Shown here: positions 8,875 to 15,974 of the stretch, piece after piece | Layout: the number at the start of each line of letters is the position of its first letter | Position numbering within the stretch: position 1 is the stretch's first letter | Notes under the pieces: generated by a model | Databases searched by the model: none | Told to the model about the DNA's origin: nothing | The model's input: only the letters and a program-made list of their open reading frames with translations | Assembly: GCF_000430645.1 (NCBI RefSeq) | Contig: NZ_KE387185.1 | Location: forward strand, 219,296 to 283,295 | Length of the DNA stretch: 64,000 nt | Source: Aquimarina latercula DSM 2041 | GTDB lineage: Bacteria > Bacteroidota > Bacteroidia > Flavobacteriales > Flavobacteriaceae | Direction of reading: 5' to 3' | Translations under genes and position numbers: made by a program

Positions 8875-10323
8875 TTATTCAGAACTAAGTTTTTTTGATA
8901 AAGTCTTTATCATTCTTCCGTTTACCACCCATTGAAAAAGACCAAAAAAAACAACAAAAATAAATAAGTTTACAATTAACTCTAAAATCAAATGTTCTAT
9001 AACCAGTCGTTCTCTTAAAAAAATCAGTATTCCGGAAGCAATTGAACCTACTGCTATATTCTTAAACAGTATTTGAAAATATATGAAAAAAGATACACTA
9101 GACATCCTTTTTACAAAGAAAAACCACCCTAATATCAACATTAACCCAGATAGGATACACATCCCCTTAATTACCCAAATAACAGATACATTTTTGGCTA
9201 TTGCATATACCACAATAATGGTAACTAATGCATTAGCTAAATTCCAATAAAAATCGTAATTGGTTTTTCCTTTTGCCACTACCAAACTATAATTTAATGA
9301 TAATATACTGCGAATAAGGATTAATATACTAAACCATTTTAAATAAGGGCTATCCAAAATATATTTTGCTCCATAGAATAATACCATTAATTCTTCTGAC
9401 ATTACAAAGGAATAAAAAAACACAAAAGTAAAAATCAAAGTAGCAAATTCAATGAGATATAAAAAGGAAGTATTCAGCTTTTCTTTTTCATTTTGAAACC
9501 TAGGAAACAAAGCGTTACTAATTCGCATTATAATAGAACTCAAAATAAATTGTGGTTTTTTTATCAGCTGTTTCGCTAAGCTATAACCTCCCAAAATCTC
9601 TACCCCAACTAATTTACCTAAGATCATAATGTCAAAGTCTCTTCCAAAATAATTCAACACTTGACTTCCTAACTGAAATCCACCAATAGTCAACATGTCC
9701 TTTACTTCCTTCAGCTTAAATACTCGAAGAATAGGATAGGATTTTAATCCTTTATACAAAAACGCACAGCTTAATAGTATTGATTGTACTAAAGCAGTGA
9801 ATATGATAACCTCAATTCCTACTCTATATTGTAACAGTGTAATCATGAAAATAAAAGACATTAAGGCGGCTGTTATCTCTACGATTCCTATCAACTTAAA
9901 CTGTAGCTCTTTTTGAAAAATGGTCTTATGTTGTTTACCTGCTATCAAAAACAAAAGGTTCACACCTGCAAGCGGCAATAACCAATACAATTCTGGTATT
10001 TCATAAAATATTGATAACATTGGAGTAATTGCTAACAAAATAAGATAAGATCCGATTGAAATTCCAAAATTAAACCAATATAGCGTCCCGTATTGCCTTT
10101 TGGTAATGTTCTGCTTATGAAGAATGGCCGTAGTAATTCCCATATCTGTAAAGAGTTCAGTAAACCCTAACACAAATAAAATAATTGCAAAAACACCAAA
10201 CTCCTCTTTAGACAAATAACGGGTTAATACAAAAATTTTCGTCGTATTAATAATTGTCACGATAACCATGGCTAGAGTAGACCATTTAGCACCACTGATT
10301 ACCTTTTTTTTTATTTCACTCAT
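8875..10323 (-). CDS. Lipopolysaccharide/oligosaccharide flippase (Wzx/WzxC-like, MOP family)
   Basis: 482 aa with about 12-14 transmembrane helices. The start, VISGAKWSTLAMV...LTRYLSKEEFGVFAIILFV, is the typical opening of MOP/Polysacc_synt flippases; TDMGITTAILHKQNIT further on matches the WzxC-like branch. It should flip undecaprenyl-PP-linked repeat units across the inner membrane. Its start overlaps the stop of the WecF-like gene by 8 bp, so synthesis of transferase and flippase is coupled. A polymerase candidate follows immediately. Confidence 0.9.
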   Translation of the reverse strand: MSEIKKKVISGAKWSTLAMVIVTIINTTKIFVLTRYLSKEEFGVFAIILFVLGFTELFTDMGITTAILHKQNITKRQYGTLYWFNFGISIGSYLILLAITPMLSIFYEIPELYWLLPLAGVNLLFLIAGKQHKTIFQKELQFKLIGIVEITAALMSFIFMITLLQYRVGIEVIIFTALVQSILLSCAFLYKGLKSYPILRVFKLKEVKDMLTIGGFQLGSQVLNYFGRDFDIMILGKLVGVEILGGYSLAKQLIKKPQFILSSIIMRISNALFPRFQNEKEKLNTSFLYLIEFATLIFTFVFFYSFVMSEELMVLFYGAKYILDSPYLKWFSILILIRSILSLNYSLVVAKGKTNYDFYWNLANALVTIIVVYAIAKNVSVIWVIKGMCILSGLMLILGWFFFVKRMSSVSFFIYFQILFKNIAVGSIASGILIFLRERLVIEHLILELIVNLFIFVVFFGLFQWVVNGRMIKTLSKKLSSE

Positions 10324-11431
10324 GAACTAATTTAACGATCTTATTAATATGTTCAATTGTCATTGTTTTAGAGTAAATAGAGCTCAAAAAATCAATATTA
10401 GTCTTTATCTCTTCCTGTTTTAGGCCCTTAAATTCGAAACCTTCTTCGAACTCACTTTCTATTGAGAAAACAGCTATACCTTTGTTTTTAAAATAATTAA
10501 AAACTGGGTTGTTTTCGCTTAAAAAGACTCGCATCCCAAGCCATAAACAAATTATTATATTTCCTACTGCTTGTTGCCTTTGGTGATTCATAATGGCTAT
10601 TGAACAATTGGATAGAATTTTCACATATTCCTCTGGAGGAAGAAACTCCGTAAGCGGAACATAATTTCTAAGATTATTGTTCTCTAAATAGTCTGTAAGT
10701 TCCTTTGCATATGTATTATTACCATAATTAATAGGTACAATTTTCTTTACTGGATCAAAGGTTTTTATTTTTTCAATCTCATTGAATACTTCGATATGAT
10801 TTGATGTAAAAGAACTAGAGTTTCCTATAAGAATATCCGTTGCTTCATTATTTACTTTGAAGTTTTTCAGCCTTAGGGTTTCGATATCTACATAATTAAA
10901 ATGTACATATCTCGCATTTGGTAAATAACCTTCAATATATTTTTTCTCAGTGGGAATTACTGTAGAATAAAATGCAACTTTTTTTAGTAGCTTTTTATAT
11001 TTATAATGGTAATAGTATCCTCTGTAATTTTCTTTTAACCTATAAAAAAATGATGTAATTCGATCAAATACTTTCTGAGTGTGAGGCAGTAGTAATTTTC
11101 CTTTAAATTTTGGTAATAAATAAATATCAGCCCCCCAAAAATGAACTATTATTTTTTCATAATTTCTAAAACTTTGTAAAAGCTTTAATTTAATCCTATC
11201 TAAACCATGTATAAAGAAAGCCTGTTTTTGATCGCCTGTATTTTTGATATGTGAAATGAGTAGTTTATAATACACCAATTCCACTTTATTTTTTTGTTTT
11301 ACAAAACGAACTTCTTGATTTGCATTAAATAATACAATTATATAGCGATTCTTGTTTGGATATGCTTTTTCATAATTATCTATTAAATCATCTACAAACT
11401 TCTCATCATTAATTATATGAAGGTTATTCAT
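10316..11431 (-). CDS. WecF-like TDP-4-amino-sugar transferase (GT56 family)
   Basis: 371 aa. The segments HFWGADIYLLPKF (about 97-109), IGNSSSFTSNH, EFLPPEEYVKIL, and MNHQRQQAVGNIIICLWLG are the conserved blocks of the Glyco_transf_56 family, whose reference member WecF transfers Fuc4NAc from its TDP form to lipid II of enterobacterial common antigen. The neighbouring aminotransferase and N-formyltransferase supply a dTDP-4-formamido sugar, the likely donor here. It overlaps both neighbours by 8 bp. The family is known; the donor is inferred from context. Confidence 0.85.
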   Translation of the reverse strand: MNNLHIINDEKFVDDLIDNYEKAYPNKNRYIIVLFNANQEVRFVKQKNKVELVYYKLLISHIKNTGDQKQAFFIHGLDRIKLKLLQSFRNYEKIIVHFWGADIYLLPKFKGKLLLPHTQKVFDRITSFFYRLKENYRGYYYHYKYKKLLKKVAFYSTVIPTEKKYIEGYLPNARYVHFNYVDIETLRLKNFKVNNEATDILIGNSSSFTSNHIEVFNEIEKIKTFDPVKKIVPINYGNNTYAKELTDYLENNNLRNYVPLTEFLPPEEYVKILSNCSIAIMNHQRQQAVGNIIICLWLGMRVFLSENNPVFNYFKNKGIAVFSIESEFEEGFEFKGLKQEEIKTNIDFLSSIYSKTMTIEHINKIVKLVHE

Positions 11432-12167
11432 TATCTTCTTCTTTGGTAAATAAGTCTAACTTTAAATATACTTTTTTGCCATTATCTCCCATATAATATG
11501 CATTTAAATACTCTCCATGATTTAACGCCCTTAAATGATTAATGACTTCTCTATAAGTGACTTTTTTGTTTAAATCAATTTCTAACAAATTATTAAAATC
11601 TTTTTTTAATTTTAGTTCTCCCTTAATTTCTGGTTTAATAGTGTCATAATTGTTATTCACAATATTAGGCAAATTCTGAAGAAGCAGTTCTTTTTCTGCT
11701 TCTAAAACCTTATTATAGGCCGTTAAAGATGTGTCATAGTCAAATAACTCTACTTGCTTTCTTGCTATTATATTACCATTATCCAATTCATTATCAATTT
11801 CATGAATTGTTGCTCCTAGAATATTATTTTCTATAATTGAAAAAACCTGCGGGTACCATCCTCTATTATGTGGATTAAATCCAGGATGAACATTAATACA
11901 CTTTACACCACTAACTAAATGCTCTGGGAAAAACTGTTTGCAATGAATTGAAAAAACCAAATCAAAAGTAGACATGATTGTGTCAACGTCCTCATGTTTT
12001 TTCAAATCAAAGACCATTATTTCATCTAATTGCTGAAAGTCATCTGGATTTGAAAAGGGGCTAATTGAAAATGAAAGTGAAACGGGTAAATCCAACTCAT
12101 CTGATATTTCTTTAAAAGAAATTGCCATATGCGGATTATCTGATATTACTAAAGCTTTATTGTACAT
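11424..12167 (-). CDS. dTDP-4-amino-4,6-dideoxyglucose formyltransferase-like protein
   Basis: 247 aa. The formyltransferase triad is present: Asn92 and His94 in INVHPGFNPHNRGWYPQ, and Asp129 in NELDNGNIIA. The NVHPGFNPxNRGWxPQVFS block is characteristic of the dTDP-sugar N-formyltransferases (VioF/WlaRD type) rather than of methionyl-tRNA formyltransferase. The C-terminal part (about 195-247) resembles the small accessory domain of that group. It lies between the aminotransferase that makes the 4-amino sugar and the WecF-like transferase that would use the product. Predicted product: dTDP-4-formamido-4,6-dideoxyhexose (Qui4NFo is most likely). Confidence 0.85.
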   Translation of the reverse strand: MYNKALVISDNPHMAISFKEISDELDLPVSLSFSISPFSNPDDFQQLDEIMVFDLKKHEDVDTIMSTFDLVFSIHCKQFFPEHLVSGVKCINVHPGFNPHNRGWYPQVFSIIENNILGATIHEIDNELDNGNIIARKQVELFDYDTSLTAYNKVLEAEKELLLQNLPNIVNNNYDTIKPEIKGELKLKKDFNNLLEIDLNKKVTYREVINHLRALNHGEYLNAYYMGDNGKKVYLKLDLFTKEEDNE

Positions 12168-12177
12168 TGTAATTGTA

Positions 12178-13251
12178 TTATTTAATACTGCATATAATAT
12201 CTCCGATCATATCGATTTCATCTTTAGTTAATTCATAATATAGAGGAAGGCACAAAATTCTTTCTGATATATCTTCGGATCTTGATAATTTTATTTTATC
12301 TACATATTCCAGTTTATTGAGAGAAGGATAAAAATATCTTCTAGGGTAAATAAGGTTTTTATTCAAAGCCTTAATACACTCTAATAAAAGCTCTTCATTT
12401 GGAAATAGTAGCGGATAATAGGCATAATTGAAATCACTGTCTTTTTCTAAAGTCATTTTTTTATACCCCAATCCACTAAGAACTTTGTCATAGTATTCAC
12501 TTTGTTCTTTTCTACTTCTTAATATATCATCAACATAGTTTAGGTTACATAAACCCATTGCTGCATGAAACTCTGAGTTTTTTGCATTAATTCCGACTCC
12601 ATTAAACTTTTCTGGGCCGTCATGTCCAAAGTTTCTAAGATATGTCAGCTTTTTATTTAGATCTTTAGACCTTGTCATAATTGCTCCTCCTTCTGTAGTA
12701 TGAAATAGCTTTGTTGCATGAAAACTCGTGACGCTTATATCCCCATATTCAAAAACAGATTTCCCTTTATACTTTGTTCCGAAGCAATGTGCAGCGTCAT
12801 AAATAACTTTTAAATCATTTCGTTTCGCTACTTCTTCAATTGCTTCAATATCACAAGGGTTACCAAACACATGAGTAGCTAATATAGCCGATGTATTCGG
12901 CGTAATGGCCCTCTCAATTTTACCTGGATCGATATTATAAGTATCGGGAATAATATCAACAAATATTGGTTTACATGATTCCCATACAATACTAGAAGTA
13001 GTAGCTACATAAGAGAAGGGGGTTGTAATAATTTCCCCTTTTAAATCTAATGCTTTAATCGCCAATTGTAAAGCAATTGTTCCATTGGTCACAAACAAAA
13101 GATTTTCTAATTCCAGATAATCCTTAAGTGCTGACTCTAATTTGTTTACCAAAGGCCCATTATTTGTAAGCCAGTTTCTTCCCCAAATATCATTTACATA
13201 ATTATTATACTCCTCTAACGGAGGTAAAAATGGCTTAGTAACATTAATCAT
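12178..13251 (-). CDS. DegT/DnrJ/EryC1/StrS sugar aminotransferase (VioA-like)
   Basis: 357 aa PLP-dependent enzyme. VTNGTIALQLAI (about 54-65) binds the cofactor phosphate, Asp152 in YDAAHCFG contacts the ring nitrogen, and Lys181 in SFHATKLFHTTEGG is the Schiff-base lysine. It is predicted to convert dTDP-4-keto-6-deoxyglucose, made by RfbA and RfbB, into a 4-amino-4,6-dideoxy sugar. Whether the amino group is equatorial (VioA, Qui4N) or axial (WecE, Fuc4N) cannot be read safely; the formyltransferase next door favours Qui4N. It overlaps rfbA by 8 bp. Confidence 0.85.
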   Translation of the reverse strand: MINVTKPFLPPLEEYNNYVNDIWGRNWLTNNGPLVNKLESALKDYLELENLLFVTNGTIALQLAIKALDLKGEIITTPFSYVATTSSIVWESCKPIFVDIIPDTYNIDPGKIERAITPNTSAILATHVFGNPCDIEAIEEVAKRNDLKVIYDAAHCFGTKYKGKSVFEYGDISVTSFHATKLFHTTEGGAIMTRSKDLNKKLTYLRNFGHDGPEKFNGVGINAKNSEFHAAMGLCNLNYVDDILRSRKEQSEYYDKVLSGLGYKKMTLEKDSDFNYAYYPLLFPNEELLLECIKALNKNLIYPRRYFYPSLNKLEYVDKIKLSRSEDISERILCLPLYYELTKDEIDMIGDIICSIK

Positions 13252-14119
13252 GGTTCAATATTCTTTTTATATAATCAAAATAATCTCCTTTTAGATTTTT
13301 GATTCTTGCAAGCACCTGTTCTTTACCAATCCAATTAAGTTTTAAGGCAATTTCCTCGATACATGCTATTTTTAAACTTGTTCTTTTTTCTACAGCTTTT
13401 ACAAATTCAGTAGCCTCTGTTAAAGCTTCATGAGTTCCTGTATCTAACCAGGCGTACCCTCTACTCATTACTTGAAGTTTTAAATTGTTTTGATCCAAAT
13501 ATGTTTGATTTACAGTAGTAATTTCTAACTCTCCTCTGGCAGAAGGTTTTACCTGTTTTGCAACATTTACAACAGAATTGGGATAGTAATACAATCCTAC
13601 AATTGCATAATTTGACTTAGGACTTTCGGGTTTTTCCTCGATGTTTAAAACATTACCTTGCTTATCAAATTCTGCCACACCGTATCGCTCGGGATCCTCT
13701 ACATAATACCCAAATACAACAGCTTTGTTTTGTTCTTTAACCTCTTGGACAGATTGTAGTAATAATTTTTGTAATCCAGCTCCATAAAAAATATTATCTC
13801 CAAGAACCAGACAAACATCATCATTACCAATAAATTGCTCTCCTATTATAAACGCTTGTGCCAAACCATCCGGAGAAGGTTGTTCTGCATATGAAATATG
13901 TATTCCCAAGTGACTTCCATCTCCAAATAACTTTCTAAAATTAGGCAAATCATGTGGTGTAGAAATAATTAAAATCTCTTTGATACCCGATAGCATTAAT
14001 ATCGATAGTGGATAATATATCATCGGTTTGTCATAAATTGGTAAAAGTTGTTTAGAAACAACTTTGGTAAGAGGATGTAAACGAGTTCCCGATCCTCCTG
14101 CTAATATGATTCCTTTCAT
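13244..14119 (-). CDS. rfbA: Glucose-1-phosphate thymidylyltransferase (copy 1)
   Basis: 291 aa, standard RfbA length. The signature GGSGTRLHPLT (residues 8-18) and SKQLLPIYDKPMIYYPLS bind dTTP and Mg. LGDNIFYG and EEKPESPKSNYAIVGLYYY are the other conserved blocks. It forms dTDP-glucose for the 4-amino sugar branch. This copy differs clearly from the second rfbA at 23792-24649 (for example LYYYPNSVV versus IYFYDNEVV), so it is an old paralogue or separately acquired. It precedes the aminotransferase with an 8-bp overlap, and a 108-bp gap separates it from the lipoprotein gene upstream. Confidence 0.95.
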   Translation of the reverse strand: MKGIILAGGSGTRLHPLTKVVSKQLLPIYDKPMIYYPLSILMLSGIKEILIISTPHDLPNFRKLFGDGSHLGIHISYAEQPSPDGLAQAFIIGEQFIGNDDVCLVLGDNIFYGAGLQKLLLQSVQEVKEQNKAVVFGYYVEDPERYGVAEFDKQGNVLNIEEKPESPKSNYAIVGLYYYPNSVVNVAKQVKPSARGELEITTVNQTYLDQNNLKLQVMSRGYAWLDTGTHEALTEATEFVKAVEKRTSLKIACIEEIALKLNWIGKEQVLARIKNLKGDYFDYIKRILNHD

Positions 14120-14227
14120 TTATTATATATTCTTTTTAGTTGTCAGATGAGATTCACCAATAAAACTTTTGCTCAGTTTGAAACTAATAATGTACTCATT
14201 TTATAAAATTGTTTTAAAGAGCTTTAG

Positions 14228-14923
14228 TTAAAAATAACGTATTGGTCTAACCCAACTTGCCCAAGAGCCTTTAAATTCCTCATAAAGTCTAGGATGAGCA
14301 CAAGCATCAAAAAAAGATTCTCCACATTGATCAACCCATCTTTGCACAGCATAATAAGATACCGCGTTTAACTCTGTTGACGAAGGATACCCATCGCCAT
14401 GTTTTAAACCTAGGGCATTATTATTGGGGTCCTCATCAATTGCTACCATTACAGCTACTTCAAATCTGCTTGGTAAAAACCAATCATCGTAAATTACTCC
14501 ATCATAATCAATTTGATAATTATCGCAGATATAAGCCATTGTTAAAACACCTCCTGTATTACTACAATAATTTATAATTTTTAATGTGTTTTCTTTTCCA
14601 TCACCAATATCTTCTCCAGTAGCACCTATCAATTCTAAATTATCATATGATGGAATAGGAGAAAATGGGTTACTTACATCCTCAAAACAGTACCACCAAA
14701 AGTATTCATCATCAGCTGCACTTATTTCTTCGTAAGAGGCAATCAACCCGTGCGTTTCTCCGGCTATAAAACCTTTATCTTCTTCTTTAAAGATATAATA
14801 AACGATTCCTCCTTGATGTTCATCTCCAATTTTGATTACATTAGTATTGTTTTCATCATCATTACTACATGAGCAAAGTATCCCAATAGCAATAAAAAAA
14901 ACGATTTTCAATATATTTTTCAT
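14228..14923 (-). CDS. DUF1566-like lipoprotein
   Basis: 231 aa. A lipoprotein signal peptide ends at Cys19 (LCSC), followed by SNDDENN; acidic residues right after the Cys resemble the Bacteroidota surface-export signal. The mature part begins with IGDEHQGGIVYYIF and contains GFIAGETHGLIA, DDWFLPSRFEV and a terminal SWVRPIRYF, the pattern of Lcl/DUF1566 proteins often found as surface lipoproteins. It sits between rfbB (1 bp away) and rfbA, where it has no obvious metabolic role. It could be an inserted passenger or a glycan-associated surface protein. Confidence 0.75.
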   Translation of the reverse strand: MKNILKIVFFIAIGILCSCSNDDENNTNVIKIGDEHQGGIVYYIFKEEDKGFIAGETHGLIASYEEISAADDEYFWWYCFEDVSNPFSPIPSYDNLELIGATGEDIGDGKENTLKIINYCSNTGGVLTMAYICDNYQIDYDGVIYDDWFLPSRFEVAVMVAIDEDPNNNALGLKHGDGYPSSTELNAVSYYAVQRWVDQCGESFFDACAHPRLYEEFKGSWASWVRPIRYF

Positions 14924-14924
14924 G

Positions 14925-15974
14925 CTAATTATATTGCTGTTCGTAATACTTTTGATAATCTCCAGAAGTTACATGATCAAGCCATTCTGTATTTTCAAGA
15001 TACCAGTCAATCGTTTTGGATAAACCTTGCTCAAAGGTAACCGATGGTTCCCAACCTAATTCTTTATTGATTTTTGAAGCATCTATTGCATAACGGAGAT
15101 CATGTCCTGGGCGGTCTTTTACAAAAGTAATCAATTGTTGTGATGTGTTTTCAGGTTGACCTAGACATTTATCCATTAATTTGCATAGCAACTTCACCAA
15201 ATCAATGTTTTTCCATTCGTTAAAACCTCCAATATTGTACGTTTGTCCATTTCCTCCTTTGTGATACAATAAATCGATAACGACTGCATGATCCTTAACA
15301 TATAACCAATCACGGGTATAGTTACCATCACCATAGACCGGTAAAGGTTTTTTATTAATAATATTATTAATAAAAAGAGGGATGAGTTTTTCTGGGAAAT
15401 GATTAGGTCCATAATTATTAGAGCAATTACTAATCACATAAGGTAATCCATAAGTTTCACCATATGCTCTTACGAAATGGTCTGAACTTGCTTTTGATGC
15501 TGAATAGGGAGAATTAGGATCGTAAGACGTGGTTTCAGTAAAAAGCCCTGTTTCTCCTAGTGCCCCATACACCTCATCCGTACTTATATGATAAAAGCGT
15601 TTACTTTGCCACTTACTTTGCCAAATGTTTTTAAAGGCATTTAGCAACACCATAGTTCCTAAAATATTGGTTTTAGCAAATGCCAGCGGATCAGTAATAG
15701 AACGATCTACGTGACTTTCGGCGGCTAGGTGGATTACACCATCAAACTTCTGCTTCTCAAAAAGCTCATTAATGAACTTTTCGTCTGCAATATCTCCTTT
15801 GATAAAGGAATAGTTATTATGGGCCTCAATATCCTTTAAATTCTCTAAATTTCCTGCGTATGTAAGAGCATCCAAATTAAAAATTTGGTATGCTGGATAT
15901 TGAAGAACAAACCTTCTCACTACATGTGAGCCAATAAATCCGGCTCCTCCGGTAATCAATATTTTTTGACTCAT
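14925..15974 (-). CDS. rfbB: dTDP-glucose 4,6-dehydratase (copy 1)
   Basis: 349 aa extended SDR enzyme. The NAD-binding motif is TGGAGFIGSH (8-17), the catalytic region is HISTDEVYG with Thr-Asp-Glu, and Tyr/Lys of the YSASKASSDH motif follow. It converts dTDP-glucose to dTDP-4-keto-6-deoxyglucose, the branch point for amino or rhamnose sugars. It overlaps the lyase gene upstream by 4 bp. A second copy is at 24690-25703. This copy probably feeds the aminotransferase/formyltransferase branch. Confidence 0.95.
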   Translation of the reverse strand: MSQKILITGGAGFIGSHVVRRFVLQYPAYQIFNLDALTYAGNLENLKDIEAHNNYSFIKGDIADEKFINELFEKQKFDGVIHLAAESHVDRSITDPLAFAKTNILGTMVLLNAFKNIWQSKWQSKRFYHISTDEVYGALGETGLFTETTSYDPNSPYSASKASSDHFVRAYGETYGLPYVISNCSNNYGPNHFPEKLIPLFINNIINKKPLPVYGDGNYTRDWLYVKDHAVVIDLLYHKGGNGQTYNIGGFNEWKNIDLVKLLCKLMDKCLGQPENTSQQLITFVKDRPGHDLRYAIDASKINKELGWEPSVTFEQGLSKTIDWYLENTEWLDHVTSGDYQKYYEQQYN

